Assembly (NCBI GenBank): GCA_029747015.1
Contig: JAKOGI010001586.1
Span: 119,227 to 183,226 of the forward strand
Origin: Carnegiea gigantea
Lineage: Eukaryota > Streptophyta > Magnoliopsida > Caryophyllales > Cactaceae
Direction of reading: 5' to 3'
DNA length: 64,000 nucleotides
Below, piece after piece: positions 1 to 12,304 of this stretch. The notes under the pieces are model-generated. The model saw only the letters and a program-made list of their open reading frames with translations. It had not been told where the DNA came from and ran no database searches. Position 1 is the first letter of the stretch; every line of letters begins with the position of its first letter. Made by a program: the position numbers and the translations under genes.

Positions 1-139
1 TGATGAGCATCCACAACTCATAGTCCTCGGCTTGGATGTAGTTTTCCATCCTATTCTTCCACCAACTATAGTGTTGGCCATTAAAGTATGGTGGACGAGT
101 TATGGATTGACCTTCAAGCATGCCTTGTGGAGTACTCAT
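1..139 (-). CDS. gag start, SIRE-like copia element A (partial)
   Basis: The ATG is at 137-139 on the minus strand. The translated start contains MSTPQGMLEGQSITRPPYFN followed by a WWKNRM-like segment and ends in a YELWML-like segment. This matches the N-terminus of the gag at 51390 and, less closely, that at 41148. Only about 46 codons are in the window, and no stop is seen in them. The role is nucleocapsid polyprotein of an LTR retrotransposon. Confidence 0.85.
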   Translation of the reverse strand, partial: MSTPQGMLEGQSITRPPYFNGQHYSWWKNRMENYIQAEDYELWMLI

Positions 140-183
140 CTTCAAGGATCTCTCAAAGGTGTTAGCTTTTCAAAGGAGAACCT

Positions 184-195
184 GCTCTGATACCA
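184..195 (-). other. Primer-binding site, initiator tRNA-Met (element A)
   Basis: The minus strand reads TGGTATCAGAGC two bases inside the LTR end, the standard plant site complementary to the 3' end of initiator tRNA-Met. Confidence 0.9.
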
Positions 196-197
196 CT

Positions 198-1707
198 TGT
201 TGAATTAGAGAGTACACAACCACAAGAGGGGGGTGAATTGTGGTGTTCGATTTTCGCAATATGCTGGCAAACAGTCTTAGGCCCTGTTCGCACAGGTTGT
301 TTCTGAAATAAGCAGAAGCGAAAATCCAACAAAATTGAATGCGAAAATAATGGACACAGGATTTTTACGTGGAAAACACCTCTAGCCCAACTGAGGTTAA
401 AAACCACGACCTACCTCGTGTAGGATTTAAACACTTCACTAAACGGGCTAATCACGTTACAATAGTAACACACCTTGTTACAACTTGTAACACACGTAAC
501 CTGTCTTCCCTAAGACAAGTTACCCCACGTCCAAAATCCCCTTGATTTGGACACACACTCTACTCACTCTTGTGAAAGAAGAATGTAAAGAAAAAAACAC
601 CCTATTTCAATGCTTCTCAACTAAGCTAATATAGGGTACAATGAAGTCCTAGTATGCCAACTTTGAAAGCTCAATTAATTCACTCACAAGGCTCGGTTTT
701 CTTTTCAAACGTTTTAGCTCATGAACTCAGATTTTTTTCTCTGAAAACCGATATGTCCAAGATTGTAAGAAGCCGCCTTTTATAGTGCTTGGAACACAAT
801 TCATCAAATTTTTGGAAACTAAAAAATCTGAAGAATATAGAATCCTTTACCCATAAGGGATGGAAAAATTATTTCTGAAATTTTTGGAAACTAAAATCCT
901 AGAGAAAATAGAATCCTTTAGCTACAAGGGGTAAGGTGACATGAGCTGAAAACACTTCCTGAACCGCGTGCATAAGGCGGTGTTCTTCAGCAGCTAGCCC
1001 ATGTTTTTCTCAACTACCTTATCCACTTGCCAAAAATTGGATATTCTTTTTATTCAAAAAGATTTTGCAAATCCCTTAAGATTTTTGATAACCGTTTTTT
1101 AGGGTAAAGAATAAGATACTCCATAGAAAAATCTTTCTTGCAAATCTTTGAAGAAGCTGCTCAAAATCCAAAAGATAAAAATCGTGCAAAGCAGTTTTTC
1201 GCAGCTTATTCTGGAAACACCCTGATCGCCCTGTTCCCAGGGTTGTTCTGAAGGGTGATCCGAAATATTTTTCGAAAAGCAAAACCGTTTCCAGTGAGTG
1301 GTAAATTAAAACTTTCTAATTGGCATATCAACAAGAGTCTAAAAATATAAAACCAAATCAAATCAAGACATCTTGTTGTAACCACTAGTCATCTTGTAGA
1401 ACGACTTTGCTGCAAACACTTCACAGAATATGCTTCAAACATCGCACGGAACCTGTTTGTCACAGCTGCACATATCTTATGTTTCAAACACTTCTCAGGA
1501 TATGCTTCAAAACACCTTACAGAGCCTGTTCCTCATGGTTGTTCTTACATCGCTGACTTGAGTACCTGTTCTTGATAAACCATTAGTCAAGCAGTTTTAA
1601 TATATTGAAGAACAGCAGTAAGACCCTGTTGGTAAAGCCTGTTTGGAACAACAACAACAACTACAACACTTGGATTTGTTATCATCAAAACCTTATACAT
1701 TCTAACA
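198..1707 (-). repeat. LTR of element A (5' LTR in element orientation)
   Basis: In minus orientation it begins TGTTAGAATG and ends CTAATTCAACA, with the TG...CA ends expected of an LTR. It is followed directly by the primer-binding site. Length is about 1510 bp. It holds many CCTGTT/AACAGG motifs, for example around 284, 1231, 1450 and 1627. No coding sequence is credible inside it. Confidence 0.85.
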
Positions 1708-1723
1708 GCAAGACAATAGAGTT

Positions 1724-4459
1724 TTGAGAGGCTATGCTATGCCTCGGTCATTGAGTATCACTTCCTCTATAGTGAACCCTACGGTCGAGGTCAACAACTT
1801 CGAGTTGCGCCCAGCCCTTATCTCCTTGGTGGAGCGTGACCAATTCGGTGGACACCCCTCTGAGAATCCCAATATGCACCTTCGCAATTTCCTTGCGAAG
1901 TGTGACACAGTTAAACTCAATGGGGTCTCCACTGATGCCATTCGATTGAGGCTCTTCCCGTTCTCCTTAAGGGATAGAGCTAGGGACTGGCTCCAGAATG
2001 AGGAGCCCAACACCTTCGCCACTTGGGATGCTCTCTCCAAGGCCTTCTTGAGTAAGTACTTTCCCCCAGGGAAGATAGCCAAGTTGAGAGCCGACATCAC
2101 CTCATTCGCTCAACTGCATAGCGAACCGTTATATGAGGCGTGGGAACGGTTCAAGGATCTTCAACGCCAGTGCCCCCACCATGGAGTCCCTGATTGGCTC
2201 TTTATTCAGACTTTCTACAATGGACTGGATCAGACTTTAAAGATGTCCATTGATACTGCAGCTGGGGGAGCACTTATGGGAAAATCGATCGAAGTGGCCA
2301 AGGCTTTACTCGAGGACATGGCTGCTAATAACCACCATTGGTCTAATGAGCGGGTCCCTCAAAGGAAAGGTGGTAGCAAGTATGATGTTGATGCCGTAGA
2401 CATGCTAGCCAACAAGGTCGACACCTTGGCACAGCATTTCGACAGGCTTGGAACTCCTTCAGGGAGTTCAATGGGAGGTCCATCTGGTGCAATGTTTGAG
2501 GTTAGAGCACTTTGTGAGATCTATGGCATTCAGGGCCACGTTGCTACTGAATGCCAAACCACTTTTCCAGGCGTTGAGCATGCCAATGCAATGCAAACTT
2601 ACGGCCAACACCCACAAAACAACCCCTACTCAAACACCTACAACCCCGGTTGGAGAAATCATCCAAACTTCTCCTACCACAACAATAATCCCATGCCACC
2701 CAATCCTTCCCAATCACAACCAGAACCTCCTGGTTTCCAATATAGGGCCCCTTATGCCTAATCTCCTCAACAACCTCCCCAACAACCCAAGTCCAATCTG
2801 GAGAGCCTCATGGAGCACTTTATAGCTACTCAGACGAAGACCAATGAGGCACTTAGTGAGTCGGCCAACCAGTTGAACTCCAAGTTTGACTCTATGGTTA
2901 CTCACCAGAAGATGATGGACAATCAAATCGCTCAAATTGCACAGCAAGTGAGCCATTTGTCTAGATTCCAGGGACATCTCCCAGGTCAACCTGAGACCAA
3001 TCCCAAAGGCCAGATGAATGCTATTACACTGCAGAGCGGCAGGGAGTTAGAAGGTCCCATAATGCCTATGAGGGAGGAAAGGGAGGGAGCTGTCGATGTG
3101 GATGATGACACCAGGGCGACCATAAGTGAGAGGGCCCAGAATGAGAAGCCCAAAGAGGATGCACCAGAAAGTACCCCCTCTCATGTGAAGCCTTACAAGC
3201 CTTCTGTCCGTTACCATCAAAGGCTAGTAAAGGCTAGGGAGGAGCACAAGTATGGTAAGTTCCTTGAGATGCTAAAGAAGTTTCATATCAACATCCCCTT
3301 TTTGGAGGCCATTACTGACATGCCTTCCTATGCCAAGTTCTTAAAGGATTTGCTCTCCAATAAGGGGAAGTTACTTGAGAACACCACGGTGTCTCTCATT
3401 GAGGAGTGCAGTGCGATCATTCAGAACAAACTCCCTCCTAAACTTTCTGATCCAGGGAGCTTTTCCATCCCCTGTTCTGTCGGGGGTCTTACCATTAGTA
3501 GAGCACTATGTAACCTTAGGGCTAGTGTGAGCCTCATGCCGTACTCTATCTATAAGAAGCTACAAATGGGAGAGTTAAAACCCACCACCATCTCCCTACA
3601 GTTAGCCGATCGATCAGTCAAGTACCCTCTTGGTGTTCTTGAAGATGTCCCACTCCAAGTGGGAAAGTTCTTCATTCCCTGCGACTTTGTAGTTATGGAG
3701 ATGGAGGAAGACTCTCGCATTCCTATCCTTTTGGGGCGACCATTCCTAGCCACTGCGGGAGCTATAATTGACATCAAGAATGGCAAGCTTTCCCTTCAAG
3801 TAGGTGATGAGAAGGTGGAGTTTAGCCTGCCACAAGTGATGGCCTCCCCCACTTCAGGTGACTCATGCTGCAGAGTCGATATATTAGAGAAAGCCCTCAA
3901 CCAGGAGGGCAAGACCCATCTATCTGTAGAAGACCCGTTGGAGGCCGCGTTGATTGGTTGCCACGTTACCAACTCCGGTTCGGGTGAGAAGGAGGAGTAT
4001 GCCAGACTGCTCAATGAGTGTACTGCCTACTTGCCTAGGCAGTCCAGCGAAGAGATTCATAGTGTGGAGGAGCCTACCTCCAAGAAAGAAGAGGAGCGTC
4101 CACTGAAGGTAGAATTAAAACCTCTACCTCCCCATCTCAGGTATGAATTTCTGGACTCTTCCCATCAATTTTCCGTTACTGTCAATGCTAACCTGGATGG
4201 CCCCCAGTTGAAACAACTGTTGGATGTGCTTTGTAAGCACAGGGGAGCCATCGGGTATAGTATCAATGATATTCGGGGACTCAGTCCTATGTTATGCATG
4301 CATCACATTTTTCTTGATGACAGTCACCGCCCCTCTCGACAACCTCAGCGCCGTTTAAATCCAAACATGCAAGAGGTTGTCAAAAAGGAGATTCTTAAAC
4401 TACTTGATGCTGAGATCATCTACCCTATCTCAGATAGTGAGTGGGTGAGTCCAGTCTAG
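1724..4459 (+). pseudogene. Athila gag and protease region, broken
   Basis: Two open segments in one frame (1724-2758 and 2762-4456) are separated by an in-frame TAA at 2759. A TAG at 4457 then breaks the passage into RT. Residues about 25-215 form a retrotransposon gag domain, with LFPFSLRDRARDWL and the FLSKYFPP segment characteristic of Athila/gypsy gag. A Gln/Pro/Asn-rich linker follows. The protease region lies near 3500-3760. Its usual acidic catalytic loop reads LCNLRAS, where the family normally has D-L-G, so the catalytic Asp appears lost. LLGRPFL near the end of the domain is preserved. The first Met of the clear gag homology is at 1724 or 1739. Confidence 0.87.
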
Positions 4460-5634
4460 GTAGTCCCCAAAAAGGAAGGTATGACGTTCTTAAAGAATGA
4501 GTGAGATGAGCTCATTGCTACTAGGACTGTTACTGGGTGGCGCATGTGCATCGACTACCGTAGATTAAATCAAGCTACCTGGAAAGATCATTTCCCCCTA
4601 CCTTTCATTGACCAAATGCTGGAAAGGTTGGCAAGGCATTCCTTTTTTTGTTATCTGGATGGTTATTCCGGTTTCTTTCAGATTCCTATCCATCCTGATG
4701 ACCAGGAAAAGTCGACTTTCACGTGCCCGTATGGTACCTTTGCTTATCGAAGGATGCCATTCGGATTGTGTAATGCCCCGGCCACCTTCCAGTAGTGCAT
4801 GACCGCTATATTCTCCGACCTTATCAAAAACATCATGGAGATGTTTATGGATGACTTCTCCGTTTATGGAGGTACCTTCGCCCTTTGTTTGGAAAACTTA
4901 ACCAAGGTACTCCATAGATGTGAAGAAGTCAACCTAGTATTGAATTGGGAAAAATCTCATTTTATGGTGCAAGAGGGGGTAGTACTAGGTCATGTTATTT
5001 CTGCTAGGGACATTAAGGTGAACAGAGCGAGGGTCGAGGTTATTGAGCGATTACCCCCTCCTACTTCGGTAAAAGGGGTGATGAGTTTCCTTAGTCATGC
5101 GGGGTTTTATCGCCACTTTATCAAGGATTTCTCTAAGATTGCCAAACCTCTTACTCAGTTGCTCACTAAAGATGCCCCGTTTGTCTTTACTGATGAGTGC
5201 CATGAGGCTTTTTGCAGGATCAAACAAGCATTAATTTCTGCCCTCATCATACAACCACCAGATTGGGATCTCCCATTTGAGATCATATGCGATGCCAGCG
5301 ACCATGCGGTGGGGGCAGTTCTGGGGCAGAGGAAGGATAAGAAGCCAGTGGTGATCTACTATGCTAGTAGAATGCTGGATGAGGCCCAGCAGAACTACAC
5401 CACGACTGAGAAGGAGCTGCTTGCGGTCGTGTATGCAATGGAAAAATTCAAGCCCTACTTGCTATGTTCCAAGGTCATTGTGTACACGGACCACTCTGCC
5501 CTCAAGCACCTCCTCGAGAAGAAGGATGCCAAGCCTCGCCTCATCAGATGGATTTTACTACTCCAGGAGTTTGATCTGGAGACAAGGCAGGGGCCGAGAA
5601 TGTCGTGGCCGATCATCTTTCCAGGCTCATTGTT
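4460..5634 (+). pseudogene. Athila reverse transcriptase and RNase H, broken
   Basis: RT homology runs through MCIDYRRLNQ (4544), YLDGYSGFFQIPIHP, PFGLCNAPATFQ and the active-site motif FMDDF near 4848. RNase H follows from about 5280, with the CDAS and [11 protein letters not shown] motifs. In-frame stops occur at 4457, 4502 (TGA) and 4793 (TAG). A frameshift near 5590 moves the C-terminal NVVADHLSR segment to another frame. The function would be copying genomic RNA into cDNA in the virus-like particle. This copy cannot be translated through. Confidence 0.88.
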
Positions 5635-6961
5635 GAGAGCCACGAAACCCCTATTGATGATGCCTTTCCCGACGAGCATCTCATGGCCATCGAGTCAGGA
5701 CCCACCCCATGGTTTGCCGACTATGCAAACTACCGAGCTTCGGGAATCCTTCCCCATGATCTATCCTTCCACCAGAAAAAAAATTCCTCCATGATGTCAA
5801 GACGTATTTTTGGGAGGAACCATTCCTTTACAAGTTGTGCAAGGATGAGATTATTAGGAGATGCCTTCCTGAGGGGGAAATCCAAGGTGTAATCTCCCAT
5901 TGCCACGAATTTCCTTGGGGAGGACATGCTAGCACCTCCAAGACAGCTGCTAAGGTGCCGTAAGCGGGCTTCTTCTGGCCCTCGCTCTTTAAGGACGTCC
6001 ATGCCTATGTCTGTGCATGCGACCGCTATCAGCGGATGGAAAATCTGTCTAGGAAGAATGAGATGCCCCTTAACTTTATCCTTGAAGTTGAGATCTTCGA
6101 TGTTTGGGGCATCGACTTTATGGGACCCTTCCCATCTTCAAGGGGCCACAAGTATATCCTCGTCGTCGTAGACTACGTCTCCAAGTGGGTGGAGGCAATA
6201 GCTAGCCCTACCAATGACTCAAGGGCTGTAGCCAAGCTTTTCAAGAAGATTATATTCCCTCGCTTTGGGGTCCCGAGGGTGCTAATAAGCGACAATGGAT
6301 CGCACTTCATAGAGCAGAAATTGGAAACTCTCTTGAAGAAATATGGAGTGCACCACAAATATGGACTTGGCTAACACCCTTAAACTAGTGGCCAAGTCGA
6401 GATCTCCAATCGGGAAATCAAGTCCATCTTAGAGAAAACGGTTGCCAGATCACGAAAGGGTTGGGCGAACAAGCTTGATGACGCCCTTTGGGCCTACCGC
6501 ATGGCGTTCAAAACCCCCATTGGCACCACCCCCTTTCGGCTCATCTACGGCAAGTGTTGTTATCTCCCCGTGGCACTGGAACACAGGGCTTACTGGGCCA
6601 TAAAACACTTCAACTTTGACTTGAAGTCCGCGGGAGAGAAGAGGATGTTACAGCTAAATGAATTCGAGGAGATCCGCTTGGATGCCTATGACAGTTGTTG
6701 GCTCTACAAGGAGCGAACTAAGCAGTGGCACGACAAGTTTATCAACCGCTGCGAGTTTCGGGAAGATGACTTGGTTCTACTTTTCAATTCCCGCTTGAAG
6801 CTTTTCCCTGGGAAGCTTCGCTCCCGATGGTCGGGTCCCCTTAAAGTGCTTAAGGTCTACCTATATGGGGCCATCGAAATAGGCAATGAAACCACCGGCT
6901 CGTTCAAGGTGAACGGGTCCCGCTTGAAACACTTCATTATCGGTGAGTCTCTTGAGGGGAA
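5635..6961 (+). pseudogene. Athila integrase, broken
   Basis: The zinc-binding region (about 5895-6040) keeps both histidines, but the usual CDRC reads CDRY, so one cysteine is gone. The catalytic core follows with [17 protein letters not shown] and a degraded [11 protein letters not shown] segment, representing the D, D and E positions. The chromodomain-less C-terminal region runs to about 6950 ([10 protein letters not shown]). The frame changes at about 5830 and has stops near 5961, 6372 and 6384. Confidence 0.85.
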
Positions 6962-7736
6962 AGTCACATGTGCTCCCCGATGTCCCTCCTTCTTAGGGAT
7001 CCTAACGGTCAAGTTCGGGACCTTAAACAAGCGCTTCTTGGGAGGCAACCCAAGCTTTATTGCTTCCCAAAAAAAAAACCAAAAAAAAACAAAAAAAAGG
7101 GAAGGAACACGGAACCAGAGATTTGGCATGGTGGAACCATGCCCTTGGGCACGACCATGCCATAATTCTCTCTTCCACCCACAAAAAAAAAAAAATAAAA
7201 CACAAACCAAAAAAAATAAAAAATAAAAAAGGGATAGCGCGGGGGCAGCGTGCCTCACGGCACCCGTGCCCTCTTTCTCCCCCCCAAAAAAAATAGAGAA
7301 GAACAAACAGGCCAGGCAGTGAAGTGGCACGGTGGAACCGTGCCATGGGGCATGACCGTGCCACTTTAAAAAATGCCGAAAACGCCCGCTTTCTTCCTCT
7401 TCTTCATCCTTCCTTCTCCCTCTTCCATTCGACCTCTTTCCTCTCTCTCTCTCTACTGCGCAGCTCTCCCTCTCTCTCCATCCCCACTCAATCTTCCATT
7501 TTAACCTCTCAAATTCTCTCAATTTCTTGCCAAATTCTTCAACCTTCCCACCCCCATTCACTCTATCCCACCAATTCCTCCCAGTTTCATCTCAAAGTCC
7601 TTCCATCCCAAATCTCATTTTCTCTCTCTGAAACCTCAACCTCCATTGTTGAGGTCCAAGGTTGTAGAGAGTGAAATTGACCCTTCTCCTGCTCTTTTCG
7701 CCTCCTCTTGGGTCCAGATCTGTTTTTATTTCCGCA
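6962..7736 (+). other. Athila spacer between pol and the ATHILA ORF
   Basis: This is noncoding. It contains A-rich runs (7070-7230), two hairpin-forming clusters built on GGCA(C/T)GG...CC(G/A)TGCC (7123-7172 and 7325-7366) and a pyrimidine-rich stretch (7380-7560) with a CT microsatellite near 7440. A CT-rich leader just before an ATG at 7737 resembles a plant 5' UTR, so an internal promoter for the downstream ORF is possible but unproven. Confidence 0.6.
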
Positions 7737-9535
7737 ATGGGCAAGAAACGCATTGGGGAGGCTTCAAAGGGTCCATACCTACCCAAGAAATCATCCCGGG
7801 CAACCTCTTCTTCAACTGCGCCTGCTTCTGCTAAAGGTACCAAAGATGCTTACCCTCTTATTTTACCTGCTAGCACTAGGGGTTTACAGTTTGTGAATGA
7901 AGACCAAAAGTTCCGATATGAGCTTTTAGTCACTAAGAATACTAGTGAGCAGAAATATTTTCATGCTGATTCCTTGCGCTCTTTGAAACTGTTGGATGAT
8001 TTGTTGACTCTACTTGGTAGGTTGGGATGGACCGAATATATAAACATGCAATGCACATCCTATGACCGCCTTATGGTTGAGTTCTTGAGTTCGTTAGCTG
8101 TTGATTGGGATGGTAGTTATAATGGTCAAGGAGTCGTCATTTATTTTCGAATGTTTAACATTGATCATCGGATGAGTTTGAGAATGTTTAATGACCTTTT
8201 GCGACTCCCGGTGGTCGATGGGCAATATAGGGACGTACCCTCTTTGTGGCGACCTGATCCCGTTTGGTTGAGTATCACCTGCTCCAAACGGAAAGAGTAC
8301 ATTGATAGGTGGGGACCTAGGGTCTTTGACCCTCGACAGGCCAAGGCTACCGACATTTGTAATGTCAACCTTCGGTACCTTCAGCGCCTAACGGCGAACA
8401 TTGTTTTCGGCCGCAACGACAATCAGAATGGTTGCTGAAAGGCCGAACTGTTTATTATCTGGTGCGCTCTGTCAGGCACTCCTCTCGACACAGGGGCCTT
8501 TATAATTCACCACTTGGCGGAAGTAGCCAAGACCAGTAACCGGAATGTCCTTAGCATTGGCGGTACTGTTACCGCCATTGCTATTGCCTTAGGCTACGGC
8601 TTGAGACTCTCTATTTTCGAGCCCCATTTTCTAGGTGGTCACCTCGACCTTGGTACACTCCACCACATGCACATTATAGATACCCGAGGTGACACCATTA
8701 GGTACCCCCACCACAAAACCATCCTTTTCATCCTCCCCAACCTTGAGCGCCCCACGGTCGCCAACAAAAGCAATTGGAATTACGATCGGAGGATTATAAG
8801 GGCAACTGTTCTTCCCCGAGAGGAACAGTTGGAAGCTGATACCGCTATTGAGTTTGATGAGGGCTACGAGAGTGAAGAGGGTGGTGATGAGGGAGATGAC
8901 GCTCCCAAGGCCGAGGCCAGTGATGCCCCTACCCATCCCGAGCCCACCCCGCCACCACCACCCTTCACCCACCGTTCCCTCATGGGATGGGCAGCTCTTC
9001 CTCCTCCGCGGCCTACTTGCCGCTCGACCCTTCTTTTCTTCAGTCCTTCTCCGCCCTCCAAATGGAGGTGACAGGTCTTCGAGAGGGTTTTAGTGGTATG
9101 CACCACGATATCCAGCGCATTTCTGGGCGCATGGATTCCATTGAGGAGGGCATGAGTCAGTTTCGCGGTTATATTGACCGCCAAGAGCAGCGAGAGTTAA
9201 GGCGGATACGGCGTGAGGAGGAACGGGTGATTAGAGAAGCCCGTCAGTACGAGGAGAGAGGAAGGATGAACGAACTGCTTTGGCACCAGTCCGAGTCGAT
9301 TCGGCAGCTAAAGGAGCATTTTCGCTCTTTCCCGGCGCCCCTACGAGTTCGTCGTCCCCTCCACCTTTTGATCAGGGTGGCTCCTCGCATTTCTCCCCAT
9401 CCCCCCCGCCCTTCTGGCCTTGCCCTGGGCCCGGCGGCGCCCAGTGACTGTCTACTGTTTCCCCTTTCCCCTTGTTTCGCATGCTTCCTATCTTTTTCAT
9501 TGGGGACAATGAACAGTTCAAGCATGGGGGGGTGA
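7737..9535 (+). pseudogene. ATHILA-type ORF (post-pol, envelope-position protein), broken
   Basis: The most plausible start is the ATG at 7737 (MGKKRIGEAS). A basic, Ser/Ala-rich head precedes a globular domain (residues about 45-240) with FRMFNIDHRMSLRMFNDLL, the pattern of the Athila ORF1 family. An in-frame TGA at 8436 is followed in the same frame by IIHHLAEVAK and IALGYGLRL segments. A highly acidic and then Pro-rich region sits at 8845-8975. A frameshift near 8985 leads into a charged coiled-coil-like tail (RQEQRELRRIRREEER). The protein occupies the env position in Athila, but no signal peptide or clear membrane segment is visible and its role is unknown. Confidence 0.8.
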
Positions 9536-11337
9536 GCTCATGAGCTGTTTCCGTGATGATTTGTGGTTTGTGTTGGCTTGTATATATCCCTTTGTATATA
9601 GCATCCCTGCATATAGCATCTAGTTCTCATTTTAGCTTCGATGCATTTTTAGGATGCATTAGTTTTCGTTTTATTTTTCTATTTCGATAAGCATGTAGGA
9701 TAGCGCATATAGATAGGTAATGCATTGTATATATTTTATTTTCTAACCCTTGGTCTCAAGTGGACATTTGTCGAGTGGAACTTCACAAGACTGCGAGGTA
9801 ATTCTTCCAACTCTACTCTTCATTTATTTACTCATTGACTGCTTAGGGTGATTTATTGTTTTCGTCCTTTCGCCTTTGGGGGAAAAAAAAAAACAAAACA
9901 GAAAAAAAAAAATAAAAGGGTTTTGAAAACCCCTCCTATGACGATGACCAAGGCATTGTGGATCAGTTGATTGACATGGTTGTGTATGCTTGTGGATTCT
10001 TTGTGGCAAAATGTGTTTGATTGATGATTTTGAAAATGTTTTGACCACATTGTTTGGTTCGCATTCCTGGTTGCCCTTGAAACCCCCCTCCTCATGATTG
10101 ATTATTCCTTTTAAGTAGGACATCCTTGGGGTTGGTTGTATTGTTTGGTAGTGTGACCCGTGAGATTTTGAGCCTATAGACTAATCCATCAATTTAGTCT
10201 CATATTCTTTTTCATGTGTGTCTCTTCCATGACAACGTCTCTAGAACTTGCTTGGATTCTCTTTGAACCGCATCTCGCATGTACATAACGATGAAATGAT
10301 AGCGGCATTCATTTGTTTTTGAGCTACATAACCAAATTGCCACCCGTGATTCAATGTTTTTAACCCTTTGCTTACCCCTTTGAGCCTTACCCATTTTTGT
10401 TGTGACCCTTTCACTGCTAGCTCTTGGCCTAAACACATTTCCTACCCTTCTGCCAAAGCCAGTAGAACAACACTTCATTAATTTGTGGGTAGTTTTGAGT
10501 GTTATGCACATTTGTGGTTAATCTGGTATGTAAAGAATGGTAGTTATTCGGGAATTGACTATTTTGTTATTGTGCGTTCCAATCACTCATTCTCTTCCTT
10601 TTGTTTATAAAAAAAAAAAGGGGGGGGGGAAGAGAACAGAAAAGAGAAACTTGTTGAAACCCGAAAAGGATGATAAGTAAGAGTGTTTGGTCTGTTGTCA
10701 TAGTTCATTCCTGATGGTCCTCATGATTTGGGGGTATTCTCACTGTGTCTTTAAAGAGAGTGTGGTATGATTGGTTTAAGTGTTGGTTGCTCACTAGCTG
10801 TGGCTTTTAGCTCCTCATTTCCCAAATTATTTGTCCCTCTCTTACCTGTGACCTTAGCCGCATTTCACCCTTAGAAAGTCCTCTTGATTGTTGTTGTGTA
10901 TTTTGCACTTTCGCGGTGGAGAATTGAGAATCCCACCAAGCCTATGGTAGACCGTTTGATTGGAAGAGAGTCGAGTGAACCTTCTTACATCTTAAACACG
11001 TGTGAGGGAGTGTATTTACTTTGCTCCTTCTATGAGAGCCACTACTAGGCCTTCTAGCCCACTACTTATTTGGATGCATCTTGATTGGGGAGGGGGTGAT
11101 ATGGTTTGACGGTATGCTAACTTGAACATGTGGTCTTCTCAATGATTTGAAACGAGTTTGGAAATTGTGTTTGTGCCTTAAATCATTCCGCTGGCTATGC
11201 GCACCTATGTTCGATTCAATTGATCCCCTATTGGCCTTGCCTGAGGAGGCGAGTAGCTAGAGGTTCTCGACCACCCTTTCTGTTCATTCATGTTCTAGTC
11301 TTGCTTAAGGACAAGCAAGAGATAAGCATGGGGGAGT
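9536..11337 (+). other. Athila 3' noncoding region with polypurine tract
   Basis: No credible ORF. It has A/G-rich runs at 9883-9920 and 10608-10640. The polypurine tract AAGCATGGGGGAG (11324-11336) directly precedes the LTR start TGATAAACC. A near copy, AAGCATGGGGGGG, stands at 9520-9532 just at the end of the ATHILA ORF. Confidence 0.7.
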
Positions 11338-11744
11338 TGATAAACCTCTATTTTACACACTTTTAGGCATGATTTTTACCTCTCATCTTGGCAATTTCTG
11401 GTAAAATCCCGAGAGTTTAGAGGTTGATTAGTCATTCTTTACCTCAAATCTACTTAAAAGTGTGTTTTTGTGTTTTCAGGGGTTAGACTAAAAGAAATAA
11501 GAAAAATAAGCTAGCGCTGCACCAAATAGGAGCTAAAAAGAAGGATTTCAAGCCAAGAGAGAGTGGCACAGTGGCACCATGCCATGCAGACTGACCGTGC
11601 CACCCAGAGGAACGAGGAAATGCAAGCTAGAGATGTGGCACGGTGGGTCCGTGCCCAGTGGCACGACCGTGCCACATTAGTTTTCCCCGTATAGTCGCGA
11701 TTTGGCGTTGTAATTGGCATTCATACTTTTCTCTATTTTTTTTT
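11338..11744 (+). repeat. Athila 3' LTR, truncated
   Basis: It begins TGATAAACCTC immediately after the polypurine tract. About 0.4 kb is present, shorter than a typical Athila LTR, before the sequence switches to the LTR of the next element near 11745. It carries two clusters of GTGGCAC.../...GTGCCAC inverted motifs (11565-11605 and 11636-11683). The right boundary is approximate. Confidence 0.65.
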
Positions 11745-12304
11745 TGAATTAACAAAATCCAATATATGAACAATACATGAAATGAAAGAGAAGAGAGGAG
11801 AAAACTTATGCTTGATAGGAAGAAATTCGCTATCCAAAGTCTTGAATCCACAAATCAATCCCCACCAATCCTAATCTAATCCCCTCAATGGGGTTTTTAT
11901 TTGCTCAAACTTAAACTAAACTAACCTAGAAAAGTTGAAGGAGGAACCCCCTTCAGAAACGCCTGAACGAAGCTTAAATAGAAAACCGAGCATCGATGAA
12001 CTGGGGGGAGCGGCACGGTCATGCCATGTGGCACGGGTAGGCTGTGCCAGGGTGGCACGGCCACACCGTGCCACATTGCTGGTGGCACGGTGGCCGTTTC
12101 CCCCGGTTTTGCCTCATTTTGTCGGTTTTCGTCGGTTTTCACTGTTTTGTCCCGTCTTCGTCCATTTTTGCAACTTTTGCTTAATTTTGAGTTATTTCCT
12201 ACAAAATATAAATAAAATAAGTAAAAATCCTAAGAATTAAGTTATTATACGAGCTAAAAGTGAGTGAAAGAGGCACGTAAAATGGGTAAATTTACCGTTC
12301 AACA
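11745..12304 (-). repeat. LTR of the gag-only element, minus orientation
   Basis: On the minus strand it starts TGTTGAACGG just after a polypurine-like tract (12305-12316) and runs about 560 bp. It holds a TATA-like TTCTATTTAAG near 11970 and ends GTTAATTCA next to a ten-base A run. Several GTGGCACGG/CCGTGCCAC motifs lie at 12010-12090. The A run could be the true LTR edge or the trace of a poly(A) tail. Confidence 0.55.

Larger units (their letters stand above)
1..1707 (-). mobile_element. 5' end of a minus-strand SIRE-like Ty1/copia element (element A)
   Basis: Read on the minus strand, this is a 1.5-kb LTR, a primer-binding site and the first codons of gag; the rest of the element lies left of the window. 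The gag start and PBS match the complete element at 49644-60901 closely, and both LTRs end in CTAATTCAACA-like sequence, so the families are closely related. The LTR's outer end at 1707 abuts the leader of a plus-strand Athila element, so A probably inserted into that element. The 5-bp target duplication would begin at 1708 (gcaag), but its partner is outside the window. Confidence 0.88.
1708..11744 (+). mobile_element. Athila-type Ty3/gypsy retrotransposon, degraded
   Basis: Plus-strand order is gag, aspartic protease, RT (FMDD), RNase H, integrase, a 0.7-kb spacer, an ATHILA-type ORF, about 1.8 kb of 3' noncoding sequence, a polypurine tract and the start of a 3' LTR. This order and the extra ORF after integrase define the Athila lineage. 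The 5' LTR is not in the window: element A is inserted at 1707, so the true left end should lie beyond A. The 3' LTR is cut short near 11744 by the next element. Several in-frame stops and frameshifts make this copy non-functional. Confidence 0.87.

Noticed and set aside
6857..7561. 234-codon minus-strand ORF with aromatic and basic runs
   Set aside because: It is the antisense of integrase plus an A-rich spacer; the composition is that of translated poly-T, and no domain is seen.
8514..9184. Minus-strand ORFs with Gly/Trp-rich and Lys/Arg-rich translations
   Set aside because: Shadows of the acidic, Pro-rich part of the ATHILA ORF.
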